From the NCBI GenBank assembly GCA_002471665.1, contig DKQK01000067.1:1-34365 (forward strand): a DNA stretch of 34,365 bases, given 5' to 3'. A program made the position numbers and the translations under genes. Of this stretch, positions 23,363 to 31,992 are shown piece after piece. The notes below the pieces were generated by a model that did no database searches, was not told the DNA's origin, and saw only the letters and a list, made by a program, of their open reading frames with translations. This DNA is from Gammaproteobacteria bacterium UBA7310. Lineage in GTDB: Bacteria; Pseudomonadota; Gammaproteobacteria; Pseudomonadales; Ketobacteraceae. How positions within the stretch are numbered: the stretch's first letter is position 1; every line of letters begins with the position of its first letter.

Positions 23363-25579
23363 ATGAATCTACATCTCTCAGACGATCAACGCATGATGCG
23401 TGAAAACTTCGCTCGCTTTCTAACAGAAGAAAGCAACATGGAGCGCGTGCGTGCGGCACAGCCTGCAGGATTTGATTCGCGCCTGTGGCAAGGGTTGGCG
23501 GAAATGGGAGCGTTTTCCATGCGCGTGCCTGAAACGGCAGGGGGATTGGGCCTTGGTTTGTTTGATGCCCTGGTGCTGATGGAGGAAGTGGGCAGAACAT
23601 TGGCCTGCGGACCCATAGCGGAAACCCTGATTGCTACCCGACTGTTAGCATTGGTGGCCGCTGACGCGCAGGCTGAACTGCTGGACAAATGTATCCGTGG
23701 GGAGGCAATCGTCACCTTCGCATTTCACGATGTTGCCGGGCAACCAAAGCAATGGGTGGCCGGTGGTGCGGTGGCCGACTATGTGATCGCGCACAAAGGC
23801 CGCCAACTCCTGTTGGTGAGTCTGGGTGATCACAAGACTACCGAGCGTGAAGCCAATCTCGCATCCACTCCTTTGGCAGAGATTGATATCGGCAAATCAG
23901 CAACCAGTATCTTGTCGGAGAGTAACGAAGACCTGGCCGTATTTAATCAGTGCATGGAAGAGTGGAAATTACTGGTGGCCGCCGCACTGTCCGGATTATC
24001 GAGGGAAGCTGTCCATCTTGCTGCAGCATACGCCTGTGAACGCGAAGCGTTTGGCCAGCCTATTGGCTGCTATCAAGCCATTTCACATCCACTGGCAGAC
24101 CGGATTACCGATATTGACGGCGGTAAGTACCTGGTTTGGAAAGCAGCCCATGATATTGCGAAGGCGATTCCAGAAGCCGCTGCAGAAGTATCCTTGTGTG
24201 CCTGGTGGAATGCGAAAACCGCAGGGTCAACCGTGGCTCATGCCCTGCACACCTTTGGCGGTTACGGTTTGACAACGGAATACGATATTCACCTATACAA
24301 CTTGCGAGCGAAGGATTGGTCGTTGGTGCTGGGTGATCCGGAGCGACTGCTGGAGGAAGCCGGGCGCCGGCTTTATGCCGGTGAAACCACAGCTCTGCCC
24401 GATGTGGGCGATGTGTTCATTGATTTTGATCTGGGCGATCAGGCCCGCGAAATGGCGGCGGAGCTGGATGCAGTCTTCACTGAGATTCTCACACCGGAAT
24501 TAAAGGCGAAAGCCCACTACTCCTTTGATGGCTTTGATGCCGGGGTTCATAAAAAACTGGCAGAAGCCGGTTTGCTGTTCCCTGAATGGCCCAAGGAGGA
24601 TGGAGGTCGTGCCGCGCCGCCCTATGCCATGACTGCCCTTTCCCATGTATGGGAGCAACATCATTGGAGCCATCACGCAGTGGGTACGACTTCTATGGTA
24701 GGTACGATGATCCGGCGCTTTGGCAGTGATGAGGTAAAGCGCGACGTATTATCAAAAATAGTATCAGGAGATGTGATTTGCAGTTTGGGTTACTCCGAAC
24801 CCCATGCAGGCTCCGACGTGTTTGCCGCCAAAACCCGGGCCACCCGTGATGGCGATGGCTGGCGTATAGATGGCTCTAAAATGTTCACCAGCGGTGCCAA
24901 CATTGCCCAGTACGTATTGATGTTAACCCGCACCAATACCGACGCTCCAAAACACAAAGGACTTACCATGTTCCTGGTACCGCTGGATACTCCCGGTGTT
25001 GAGGTTCAACCGGTGTATACCTTTCAGGAGGAACGCACCAACATCACGTATTATGAAAACGTAAAAGTTCCAGACAGCTATCGCCTGGGGGAAGTGGACG
25101 CTGGTTTAAAGGTGATGGCGGCGGGCCTGGAGCTTGAGCATGGCGGCGGCAGCTTCGCCAGTCACCAAAAGGCGATGGTGGATGCTGCAGCTGAATTGTG
25201 TCGCCAAATCCGCTATCAAGGCAAGCCGCTGATTGAAGATCCGGCGGCGCAAAAACGCCTGGCGAAATCCATGGCGCACTTCTATCTCACTGAAATGATT
25301 GCACGCAGATCGTTGTGGGCCGTGGTTGAAAAGCTACCCAATCTTGCATACGGCCCCATGGCGAAGTTGTTTTCCTCAGAGAAGTTCAAGGAGGATGCTG
25401 CAGACCTTCTGGATCTGACTGCTCCCTACTCGCTTTCCAAGCGTGCAGGTGCGGCGGCTGAACTGAATATGTGCTATCGCCATGCACAGGGTACAACCAT
25501 CTACGGGGGCACCAGCGAGATCCATCGCAGCATGATTGCAGAGCGCGCATTGGGATTACCCAGAAGCCGTGCCAAGTAA
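23363..25579 (+). CDS. Double-length (fused) acyl-CoA dehydrogenase, FadE34-like
   Basis: This 738-residue protein consists of two ACAD units in tandem. Residues 1 to about 345 form an ACAD half without the SEPxAGSD motif, ending in HTFGGYGLTTEYDIHLYNLRAKDW. Residues from about 350 onward form a second half with GYSEPHAGSDVFAAKTRA and a C-terminal YGGTSEIHRSMIAERALGLPR. The usual YEG glutamate is Gly; a Glu in LELEHGGGS could be the base. This is the layout of FadE34/ChsE3 of cholesterol-degrading actinobacteria, where the two subunits of a heteromeric ACAD are one chain. The start at the ATG 23363 gives the normal N-terminus (MNLHLSDDQRMMRENF). It would dehydrogenate a bulky acyl-CoA, and it heads a rightward unit with another ACAD pair and a crotonase. 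Confidence 0.92.
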   Translation: MNLHLSDDQRMMRENFARFLTEESNMERVRAAQPAGFDSRLWQGLAEMGAFSMRVPETAGGLGLGLFDALVLMEEVGRTLACGPIAETLIATRLLALVAADAQAELLDKCIRGEAIVTFAFHDVAGQPKQWVAGGAVADYVIAHKGRQLLLVSLGDHKTTEREANLASTPLAEIDIGKSATSILSESNEDLAVFNQCMEEWKLLVAAALSGLSREAVHLAAAYACEREAFGQPIGCYQAISHPLADRITDIDGGKYLVWKAAHDIAKAIPEAAAEVSLCAWWNAKTAGSTVAHALHTFGGYGLTTEYDIHLYNLRAKDWSLVLGDPERLLEEAGRRLYAGETTALPDVGDVFIDFDLGDQAREMAAELDAVFTEILTPELKAKAHYSFDGFDAGVHKKLAEAGLLFPEWPKEDGGRAAPPYAMTALSHVWEQHHWSHHAVGTTSMVGTMIRRFGSDEVKRDVLSKIVSGDVICSLGYSEPHAGSDVFAAKTRATRDGDGWRIDGSKMFTSGANIAQYVLMLTRTNTDAPKHKGLTMFLVPLDTPGVEVQPVYTFQEERTNITYYENVKVPDSYRLGEVDAGLKVMAAGLELEHGGGSFASHQKAMVDAAAELCRQIRYQGKPLIEDPAAQKRLAKSMAHFYLTEMIARRSLWAVVEKLPNLAYGPMAKLFSSEKFKEDAADLLDLTAPYSLSKRAGAAAELNMCYRHAQGTTIYGGTSEIHRSMIAERALGLPRSRAK

Positions 25580-25616
25580 ATTTTCCACCCATTAATATTA
25601 CCAGGGCTCATGCACG

Positions 25617-26753
25617 ATGGAATTTCAATGGAATAAAGAACAACAAGCATTTCGCGCTACCGTACGCGAATTTCTTGACCGGCATTTGCCAGACAACTGG
25701 GAGCGCATTGCCCATGGCCCGGGATCCACTGCGCAAAGTCACTTTTCCAGGCAGTTCTGTGCCAATCTGGCGGCGGCTGGTTTGTTGGTACCCCATTGGC
25801 CGCAACGCTGGGGCGGGCAGGACGCGGATGCCTGGTCGGCCTTTATTCTGGCAGAAGAAATGTGGGCAGCCGGTGAGCCCCGGGGTGGCCAATATATGAA
25901 TGTGAATTGGATTGGTCCCACTTTGATGCGGTTTGGCTCTGAAGCTCAGCAGCGTCGCTATATTCCACCAATGGCACAGGGAGAGACGCTCTGGTGTCAG
26001 GGGTTTTCTGAGCCGGAAGCAGGTTCTGATCTGGCGTCACTGCGGACTAAAGCTGAGCGCAATCAGGATCAGTACTGCATTAATGGTCAGAAGATCTGGA
26101 CATCGTACGCGGCTGAAGCGGAAACCTGCTTTCTTCTGGCGCGAACCGGTAGCGGCAAGAAAGGTATTTCAATTTTTCTGGTACCGATGGACACACCGGG
26201 TATCACAGTGGTGGAGATCCCAAGCCTTATCGGGGAAGGCGACATCCATGAAGTATTTTTCGAGAATGTAATGGTGCCTGCCAGTGCCATGCTGGGTGAG
26301 GAAGGACAGGCCTGGGACATAGTGCGTACGGCATTATCGCTGGAGCGCGTGGGTATTCCCCGCTTTGCCCTGGCGTCAAGAATGCTGCGACGTGCAATCG
26401 CCATGTTAAAGCAGCGTAATGACTTTCATCATGGAGCCGTGACCCAGGCGGCCCGTGCCCATGCCGCTTGTGAGGCTGCCCGCCTCTTCAGTTATGAAAT
26501 TATCGATCAACGACAAAAAGGCAATACTGTTGGCGCTGAAGCCAGTGTTGCCCGAGTTGCAACCGTTAATGCCGAGCGCATGGTCGCCGAATACGTTGTT
26601 GAGCACCTGCCCGAAGCCCTGGCCGGTGGTGATCCCCTGCTGCTGGCCCATCATCAGCGCGGTATAGTGGCGGGTATTGCATCCGGTGCCGCTGAGATTC
26701 AACTTAACCTGATTGCCACACAACTGCTGCAGTTACCACGGGAGCCGCGTTAA
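25617..26753 (+). CDS. Acyl-CoA dehydrogenase, large subunit of a second heteromer
   Basis: This 378-residue ACAD starts MEFQWNKEQQAFRATVREFL. It carries CQGFSEPEAGSDLASLRTKA (127-146), nearly identical to the motif of the enzyme at 20629, and Glu243 in SLERVG as the likely catalytic base. The C-terminal signature is weakened to ASGAAEIQLNLIATQLLQLPRE, so the YEGT glutamate is absent. It follows the fused ACAD by 37 bases and its TAA overlaps the ATG of the small-subunit gene (26753), as expected for an alpha2-beta2 enzyme. It probably acts on a different chain length or ring stage from the 20629/19595 pair. Confidence 0.93.
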   Translation: MEFQWNKEQQAFRATVREFLDRHLPDNWERIAHGPGSTAQSHFSRQFCANLAAAGLLVPHWPQRWGGQDADAWSAFILAEEMWAAGEPRGGQYMNVNWIGPTLMRFGSEAQQRRYIPPMAQGETLWCQGFSEPEAGSDLASLRTKAERNQDQYCINGQKIWTSYAAEAETCFLLARTGSGKKGISIFLVPMDTPGITVVEIPSLIGEGDIHEVFFENVMVPASAMLGEEGQAWDIVRTALSLERVGIPRFALASRMLRRAIAMLKQRNDFHHGAVTQAARAHAACEAARLFSYEIIDQRQKGNTVGAEASVARVATVNAERMVAEYVVEHLPEALAGGDPLLLAHHQRGIVAGIASGAAEIQLNLIATQLLQLPREPR

Positions 26754-27679
26754 TGGACTTTTCTCCAAATCCTGATCAGATCGCACTTAACAGTGCACTG
26801 GATAAACTGGCAGAAAATTTCAAGACACCGCCCACTGACTTTCGTCGATTTGCGTTGCTTGACAACTCACTGGACCAGGCATTGGAAAACGGTGGATTCT
26901 TCGAGGCAGCGAACATCCCTGAACTGGGGCCGGTGTCAGCAGCGATGATGGTGGAGACACTGGCGCGACTCCCCTACACGGCTGAAGTGGCGTTATCCAT
27001 GCTGGTTCGGCCGCAGCTTGAGGGCGACTGGCCACGGCCGCTGGCACTGGTTGAGAATGGGCGCCCGGGTCGGTTCGTCGCTGAGGCCGCTACCCTGATC
27101 ATTCTGGATGGTGATCAGGTCGGCCTGCTCAGCGCGCCAGCCGGTGCCACAGTGAAGGTAGAATCGCTTTTCGCTTATCCCATGGGAAAAACCAAAGAAC
27201 AGCTTGCTTTCACACCGTTGGACAACACGCAAGCGAGTCGCATACGAACCTGGCTGCGTGTGGCGTTGTCGGCTGAGGTGGCGGGGTTGTTGCAGTCAGC
27301 GCTGGATGCTGCCACCGAACACTTGCGCCTGCGCAAACAGTTTGGCCGACCCCTGGGAAGCTTCCAGGCAGTACAGCACCGTATGGCTGAGTGTGCCGTG
27401 CTGACCCGCGGAGTGCGCCTGTTGGCATTGCAAGCGGCTTGGTCGGGCGATGCGGGAGACGCAGCGGTCGCAGCCTTGCATGCCCAGGAAAGTGCGTCAC
27501 GCGCTGTTTACGATCTGCATCAGTTTATGGGGGCCATGGGCATGACATTGGAGTTCCCTTTGCATTTGTGGACATACCGATTAAAAGCCCTGCTCTCTGA
27601 GTTGAACGGCCGAAGCGCGCAAGCACATGCGGTGTCGGAGTATTGCTTTTTAGATAACAGTGAGAAGTCGGATGACTGA
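26753..27679 (+). CDS. Acyl-CoA dehydrogenase, small subunit of the second heteromer
   Basis: At 308 residues this is a very short ACAD-fold protein. The C-terminal helical domain is clear (HLRLRKQFGRPLGSFQAVQHRMAECA, 213-237; then HQFMGAMGMTLEFPLHLWTYRLKAL), but the N-terminal and middle domains are reduced and no catalytic glutamate or SEPxAGSD motif is present. This fits the non-catalytic partner of the ACAD encoded at 25617, with which it overlaps by one base (TAATG). Its 3' end overlaps the crotonase start by 8 bases. It would stabilise the complex and complete the FAD site. Confidence 0.9.
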   Translation: MDFSPNPDQIALNSALDKLAENFKTPPTDFRRFALLDNSLDQALENGGFFEAANIPELGPVSAAMMVETLARLPYTAEVALSMLVRPQLEGDWPRPLALVENGRPGRFVAEAATLIILDGDQVGLLSAPAGATVKVESLFAYPMGKTKEQLAFTPLDNTQASRIRTWLRVALSAEVAGLLQSALDAATEHLRLRKQFGRPLGSFQAVQHRMAECAVLTRGVRLLALQAAWSGDAGDAAVAALHAQESASRAVYDLHQFMGAMGMTLEFPLHLWTYRLKALLSELNGRSAQAHAVSEYCFLDNSEKSDD

Positions 27680-28496
27680 TTCTACCCTGCCCCATTATCA
27701 AACGTTGAGAATTGAACGCACGGACCGCCTACTCACTGTAGAGATGAACCGACCGGAGCTATTGAATGCGGTCAATCTGCTGATGTTGACAGAGCTATCC
27801 GAAGTATTTATCTATGCGGCATCCGATCCGCACTCTGATGTTGTCCTGTTGACCGGTGCAGGCAGGGCATTTTCGGCAGGTGGTGATCTGGAACACATTG
27901 CCGGCAACGCCGAGCACCCTGAGCGTTTCGAGCACGAAGCGCGTCTGGCAAAAAAGATTATCTTTTCCATGTTGGATCTTGAGAAGCCATTGATATGCCG
28001 TCTTAACGGGCATGCTGTGGGGTTAGGGGCCACCCTGGCATTAATGTGTGACGTGATATTTGCAGTGGATTCTGCCAAAATCGGCGATCCCCACGTTGCC
28101 CTCGGGCTGGTGGCCGGGGATGGCGGTGCTGCAATCTGGCCGCAGCGCATCGGCTTTGGCCGCGCCAAGGAATACCTGATGACGGGAGAGCTACTGAGCG
28201 CCCCCAAAGCTGAGCAAATCGGCTTGATTAACCACAGTGTTGCCGCCGCAGAGCTGGATGATCGGGTTGATGCCTTCTGTCGTCGTTTGCTGGAAGGTGC
28301 GACCAAAGCGATACGCTGGACCAAAGTGCTGGTCAATCAGGAATTGAAGCGGGTTGTGCATTCGGTATTAGACACCGGCTTGGCCTACGAGGGGCTCAGC
28401 GCGCATTCGGCCGATCACAAAGAGGGTGTGCGGGCCTTACTGGAAAAACGCAAACCGGTCTATGGCCGGTCGCCGGAGCCCGAGCCAAAACAATAA
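27672..28496 (+). CDS. Enoyl-CoA hydratase/isomerase family protein
   Basis: This 274-residue crotonase-fold protein has oxyanion-hole segments FSAGGDL (67-73) and GHAVGLGATLAL (113-124). By eye the two crotonase glutamates are not conserved: the first position is Thr or Ala in GLGATLAL, and the second is His in DPHVALGLVAGDGG (139-152). The Asp in AGDGG may substitute. Many proteins annotated as hydratases share this pattern without proof of hydratase activity. The ATG at 27672 (MTDSTLPHYQ) is chosen over an earlier in-frame codon at 27660; it overlaps the ACAD stop by 8 bases and is probably translationally coupled. It ends the rightward ACAD unit. Confidence 0.92.
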   Translation: MTDSTLPHYQTLRIERTDRLLTVEMNRPELLNAVNLLMLTELSEVFIYAASDPHSDVVLLTGAGRAFSAGGDLEHIAGNAEHPERFEHEARLAKKIIFSMLDLEKPLICRLNGHAVGLGATLALMCDVIFAVDSAKIGDPHVALGLVAGDGGAAIWPQRIGFGRAKEYLMTGELLSAPKAEQIGLINHSVAAAELDDRVDAFCRRLLEGATKAIRWTKVLVNQELKRVVHSVLDTGLAYEGLSAHSADHKEGVRALLEKRKPVYGRSPEPEPKQ

Positions 28497-28530
28497 ATTA
28501 AACACTGATCCGGGAATTATCATAAAATCC

Positions 28531-30621
28531 ATGCGAATTATTGCTGTACTGTTGTTACTCGCCCCGTTTTATTCCTTTGCTGAACCGGTAACAGCCGGCG
28601 AGTCCAATCCACTGGACACCATCACAGTGACCGCAACGCGGGTAGAAGCTCCCCTATCCACCCAAAGCAGTAGCCTAAGTGTGGTCACCAAACAGGACAT
28701 CGAACAGGTTTCAGCAGTACATATAAGCGAACTTATGGTTCGGGTTCCCGGTGTCTGGATTACCCGTGGCAACGGCCAGGAACACCTTACGGCGATCCGT
28801 TCCCCAGTGCTTACCGGAGCGGGGAGTTGTGGGGCTTTCTACATGGCGGAGGACGGTGTTCCCGTCCGCCCTACTGGATTCTGTAACGTTAATCAGCTGT
28901 TTGATACTAATTCTGAGCAGGCACAGCGCATTGAAGTGTTGCGGGGGCCCGGTACGGTGCTGCACAGTTCAGATGCAGTGCATGGGGTGATCAATGTCAT
29001 AAGCGAAGCACCTGTGCCATGGGGCAGCGAGCCTGAGACTTCGTTTCAGGTTGAAGCGGGCCCCGATGACTATGGGCGTGTAAAGTTAGGTACCAGTGAC
29101 AGAATAGGCCAGGTTGGTTATCGGGTTAGCGTGAACGGTGCCAGTGATCATGGTTATCAGGATGACTCAGGCTTTGATCAACAGAAACTCACAGCCAGGC
29201 TGGATTACGAGGGGGCACAGTGGTCCAGCTTCAGCCTGCTTAATGTAAGCAACCTCAACCAGGAAACGGCCGGGTATGTTGTCGGTGAAGACGCTTACAA
29301 AGATGATCAACTGCGCAAGCAAAACCCCAATCCGGAAGCCTATCGAGACAGTCAGGCTGTCCGTTGGCAGACGCATTTTGAACGTGTTTTGGAAGACGAC
29401 AGCGTTCTGATAGTAACGCCTTTTGCCCGCCATTCGGAAATGGATTTCCTGATGCATTTTCTTCCGGGACAGCCGATCGAAGAGAATGGACAGAACAGTG
29501 CCGGTGTGCAAACCACCTATATCAAGTCGATCACAGATAGGCTGCAAATTACCACCGGCATTGATATGGAAATCACCGAAGCCTTTCTCAAGCAGTATCA
29601 ACCAACTGAATCCCTTTGGTTCCTGCCTGCGGGCCAACACTATGACTATGAGGTGAATGCGCAGTTAGGCGCAGCTTTCTTAAGCACAGAATACCAGTGG
29701 ACGGAAAAACTGGGTGTTATCATGGGTGGGCGCTATGAACAACTGAGGTATGACTATAACAATGGCATGATAAGCGGTAATACAGATGAGGAAGGAAACC
29801 AATGCGTCAGCCCGAGCTCTGGAGCAACCGGTTGTCGATATACCCGCCCTGAGGACCGCAAAGACGATTTTGAAAACACCTCCCTCAACCTGGGCTTGGT
29901 TTACCGTTTCAGTGATGCCCTTATTGCCAGTAGCCGCTTCAGTCATGGTTTCCGCGCACCACAGGCAACCGAGTTGTATCGGTTACAGTCTGGCCAGGAG
30001 ATCGCCAATCTGGATTCTGAAGAAATAAGCAGCATTGAAGTGTCCATTAAGGGCACATTAAACGATTTCAGTTATGACCTGGTTGGTTTTTACATGACTA
30101 AAGACAACGTTATATTTCAGTCAGCGGCCAGGCAAAATATCGATAATGGTGAAACGCGCCACTATGGTTTGGAGTACCAGCTTTTCTGGCCGTTTTCGGA
30201 TCATTGGTACATCAATGCAGGTGGGTCCTTTGCCCGCCATCAATACACCAGCGATGTTTCTGCTCCCGGTTCCGATCCAACACTCAGCACTGACGGCAAC
30301 GATATGGTTTCGGCGCCCAGCCATATGGGCTCGGTTCAGGTCGCCTGGCAACCGAGCTCGAAAACCAGCCTGGAATTGGAATGGGTTTCCATGGGTAAGT
30401 ACTATACCGACCTGGAAAATGACCACCACTATGATGGGCATCAGCTGCTTAACCTTCGATTGCGCCAACAGCTCACCAATCGTGTGAGTGCAGGGCTGCG
30501 ATTGTTGAATCTCACTGATCGCTATTATGCCGAACGAGCGGATTACAGTGGCTTTGCCGGTGACCGCTATTTTATTGGCAAGCCCCGTTCGCTGTACGCT
30601 GATATCCGGGCCACATTTTGA
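28531..30621 (+). CDS. TonB-dependent outer-membrane receptor
   Basis: This 696-residue receptor starts with a signal peptide (MRIIAVLLLLAPFYSFA, cleavage after residue 17). A TonB box-like DTITVTATR follows, then a plug domain (SVVTKQDIEQVSAVHISELM, RIEVLRGPGTVLHSSDAVHGVINV). The 22-strand barrel ends in a terminal phenylalanine (LYADIRATF). Three paired cysteines in extracellular-loop regions (CGAF/FCN, and CVSPSSGATGC) may form disulfides. It imports a large or hydrophobic ligand using TonB energy. The ATG at 28531 is chosen because it begins the signal peptide; the ribosome site is poor. It lies 34 bases after the crotonase gene, so it is probably in the same unit, and the catabolic setting suggests it imports the pathway substrate rather than iron. 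A weak, 9-of-11 operator-like sequence occurs at 28500-28510. Confidence 0.93.
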   Translation: MRIIAVLLLLAPFYSFAEPVTAGESNPLDTITVTATRVEAPLSTQSSSLSVVTKQDIEQVSAVHISELMVRVPGVWITRGNGQEHLTAIRSPVLTGAGSCGAFYMAEDGVPVRPTGFCNVNQLFDTNSEQAQRIEVLRGPGTVLHSSDAVHGVINVISEAPVPWGSEPETSFQVEAGPDDYGRVKLGTSDRIGQVGYRVSVNGASDHGYQDDSGFDQQKLTARLDYEGAQWSSFSLLNVSNLNQETAGYVVGEDAYKDDQLRKQNPNPEAYRDSQAVRWQTHFERVLEDDSVLIVTPFARHSEMDFLMHFLPGQPIEENGQNSAGVQTTYIKSITDRLQITTGIDMEITEAFLKQYQPTESLWFLPAGQHYDYEVNAQLGAAFLSTEYQWTEKLGVIMGGRYEQLRYDYNNGMISGNTDEEGNQCVSPSSGATGCRYTRPEDRKDDFENTSLNLGLVYRFSDALIASSRFSHGFRAPQATELYRLQSGQEIANLDSEEISSIEVSIKGTLNDFSYDLVGFYMTKDNVIFQSAARQNIDNGETRHYGLEYQLFWPFSDHWYINAGGSFARHQYTSDVSAPGSDPTLSTDGNDMVSAPSHMGSVQVAWQPSSKTSLELEWVSMGKYYTDLENDHHYDGHQLLNLRLRQQLTNRVSAGLRLLNLTDRYYAERADYSGFAGDRYFIGKPRSLYADIRATF

Positions 30622-30634
30622 CGGTATACTCGGT

Positions 30635-31948
30635 TTACATGGCGTTGTGTGCGCTATTGGACGGTGAACTGAAATCGCGAATCATGGTGTGCACGGAGTA
30701 AGTTGCAAGTAAGCGACCATCGATGGCAAAGATCTTGCCAATGCCCTGGGCCTGCCCTCTTCCCGCATACACTGCGTCATTGACGTAAAGCATCCACTGG
30801 CTGACATCGACGTCATCGTGGAAGTTTATATCCGTTTTCAAGGGGCCGGTGGACAAGGATACATGCGCCAGCGCCTGACTGAGTCCCGAATGGGGACGCA
30901 TTGCCGCCGCGATGGTCCAATGGGTGGTGGCCTGGGTCATTAACGCACAATGAAGATACGGCTTATCCGGTGCGTCACGGAAGCGAATCCAGGCGTACAG
31001 CTCCGGTGGGCCAATATGATCCAGATCGTTGGTGTAGGCCCCGTCGACAACGCGAATCTCGCGCCCGGTTACTTTCATATCGATGGGTACTGCGTTGTCC
31101 GGTCCAGCCACATCCGGCATCGTCATGGTATGACGAATGCGGTCGGCCGGTGTATTATCCATCAACACAATCCCGGCGGAGCGAAGTTGATTATTCTGCA
31201 CGGTTTTTACGTCCAGGGTCGAAAAACTACGCCCCGCCCGTACTACGTCAACGTGAACCTCCATGGGCAAATCGAAGCTGGCCGCTTTGCTGAATATCAT
31301 GGACGCCGAGGTGACCCGTTGTTCCGGGATTGTTTTCGAGGCCACCACAATCGCCTGAGCTAACTGGTGGCCGCCCTCCACCACGCTGCGCCGTTGCTTA
31401 TCCTTTTGCAACTCGATGATGGTGCCGCGCGGGGGATTGGGGTAAGGATCGCTACCATAGCGGTTCTCCGTCGCGGGCTTCACGTCAAGCAAATGCACCA
31501 GGTCCTGCTGGTCACCCCAGATCGGCAATCTGGTAGCAACGGAATGCTCCTGATCGCCGCTCCAGCTTTGCAGTAATTCCACTGCAAGCTGTTCTGTATC
31601 AAAGGAAACGTAGCCTTTGAGTCCATCAACCTCGGGAAAGGGATCTTGATATGCCCAAGCTATGTTGTCGAGGTCGGGAGACGCCTGCTTTTTCTTTACA
31701 GACCAGTAACCTGCTTCACCTTTAAAAGGGCAAAATGTGATTTGCTGCGAAGGCTCCAGTAACGCCCAGTTCACATCACTCTCTGGAAAATACAGCCTGT
31801 CATCATGCTCGGATTCTTGCACCAGAAGGCAGGCTTTACTATAAGCAAGCAGTTGGCCATCAGCAGTAACTCTGCCGGTGGACCGACAAGGCTTCAATGC
31901 CACCCGGTAATCTGGATACCGGCCCCATGCAGAATGCCGCACACTCAT
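30635..31948 (-). CDS. Fusion of DUF427 domain and acyl-CoA thioesterase II-like double hotdog
   Basis: This 437-residue protein has two parts. Residues 10 to about 122 match DUF427: LLAYSKACLLVQESEHDDRL, YFPESDV, CPFKGEAGYWSV (73-84), IAWAYQDPFPE and a closing GYVSFDTEQ. Residues from about 145 to 430 look like a TesB-type double hotdog, with VEGGHQLAQAIVVAS (190-204) and VRAGRSFSTLDVKTVQ (236-251). In a by-eye comparison with E. coli TesB the Asp-Thr-Gln catalytic residues of the second hotdog are not apparent (the tail reads LATYSVHTMIR), so hydrolysis is unproven and acyl-CoA binding or another reaction is possible. GGGAG lies 8 bases before the ATG. It follows tetR by 44 bases on the same strand and is probably co-transcribed with it. 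It could release free CoA from dead-end esters. Confidence 0.85.
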   Translation of the reverse strand: MSVRHSAWGRYPDYRVALKPCRSTGRVTADGQLLAYSKACLLVQESEHDDRLYFPESDVNWALLEPSQQITFCPFKGEAGYWSVKKKQASPDLDNIAWAYQDPFPEVDGLKGYVSFDTEQLAVELLQSWSGDQEHSVATRLPIWGDQQDLVHLLDVKPATENRYGSDPYPNPPRGTIIELQKDKQRRSVVEGGHQLAQAIVVASKTIPEQRVTSASMIFSKAASFDLPMEVHVDVVRAGRSFSTLDVKTVQNNQLRSAGIVLMDNTPADRIRHTMTMPDVAGPDNAVPIDMKVTGREIRVVDGAYTNDLDHIGPPELYAWIRFRDAPDKPYLHCALMTQATTHWTIAAAMRPHSGLSQALAHVSLSTGPLKTDINFHDDVDVSQWMLYVNDAVYAGRGQAQGIGKIFAIDGRLLATYSVHTMIRDFSSPSNSAHNAM

Positions 31949-31992
31949 AAAGTGACTCCCTGAGAGCGCGGACAGGGATTGTCCGGGCCCCG

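Noticed and set aside
23142..23366. A 74-codon plus-strand open frame before the fused dehydrogenase
   Set aside because: There is no recognisable protein or ribosome site, it overlaps the true start, and it sits in a control region.
27812..28336. A 174-codon minus-strand open frame
   Set aside because: It is antisense to the crotonase gene and is low-complexity (Ser, Arg, Pro, Ala rich).
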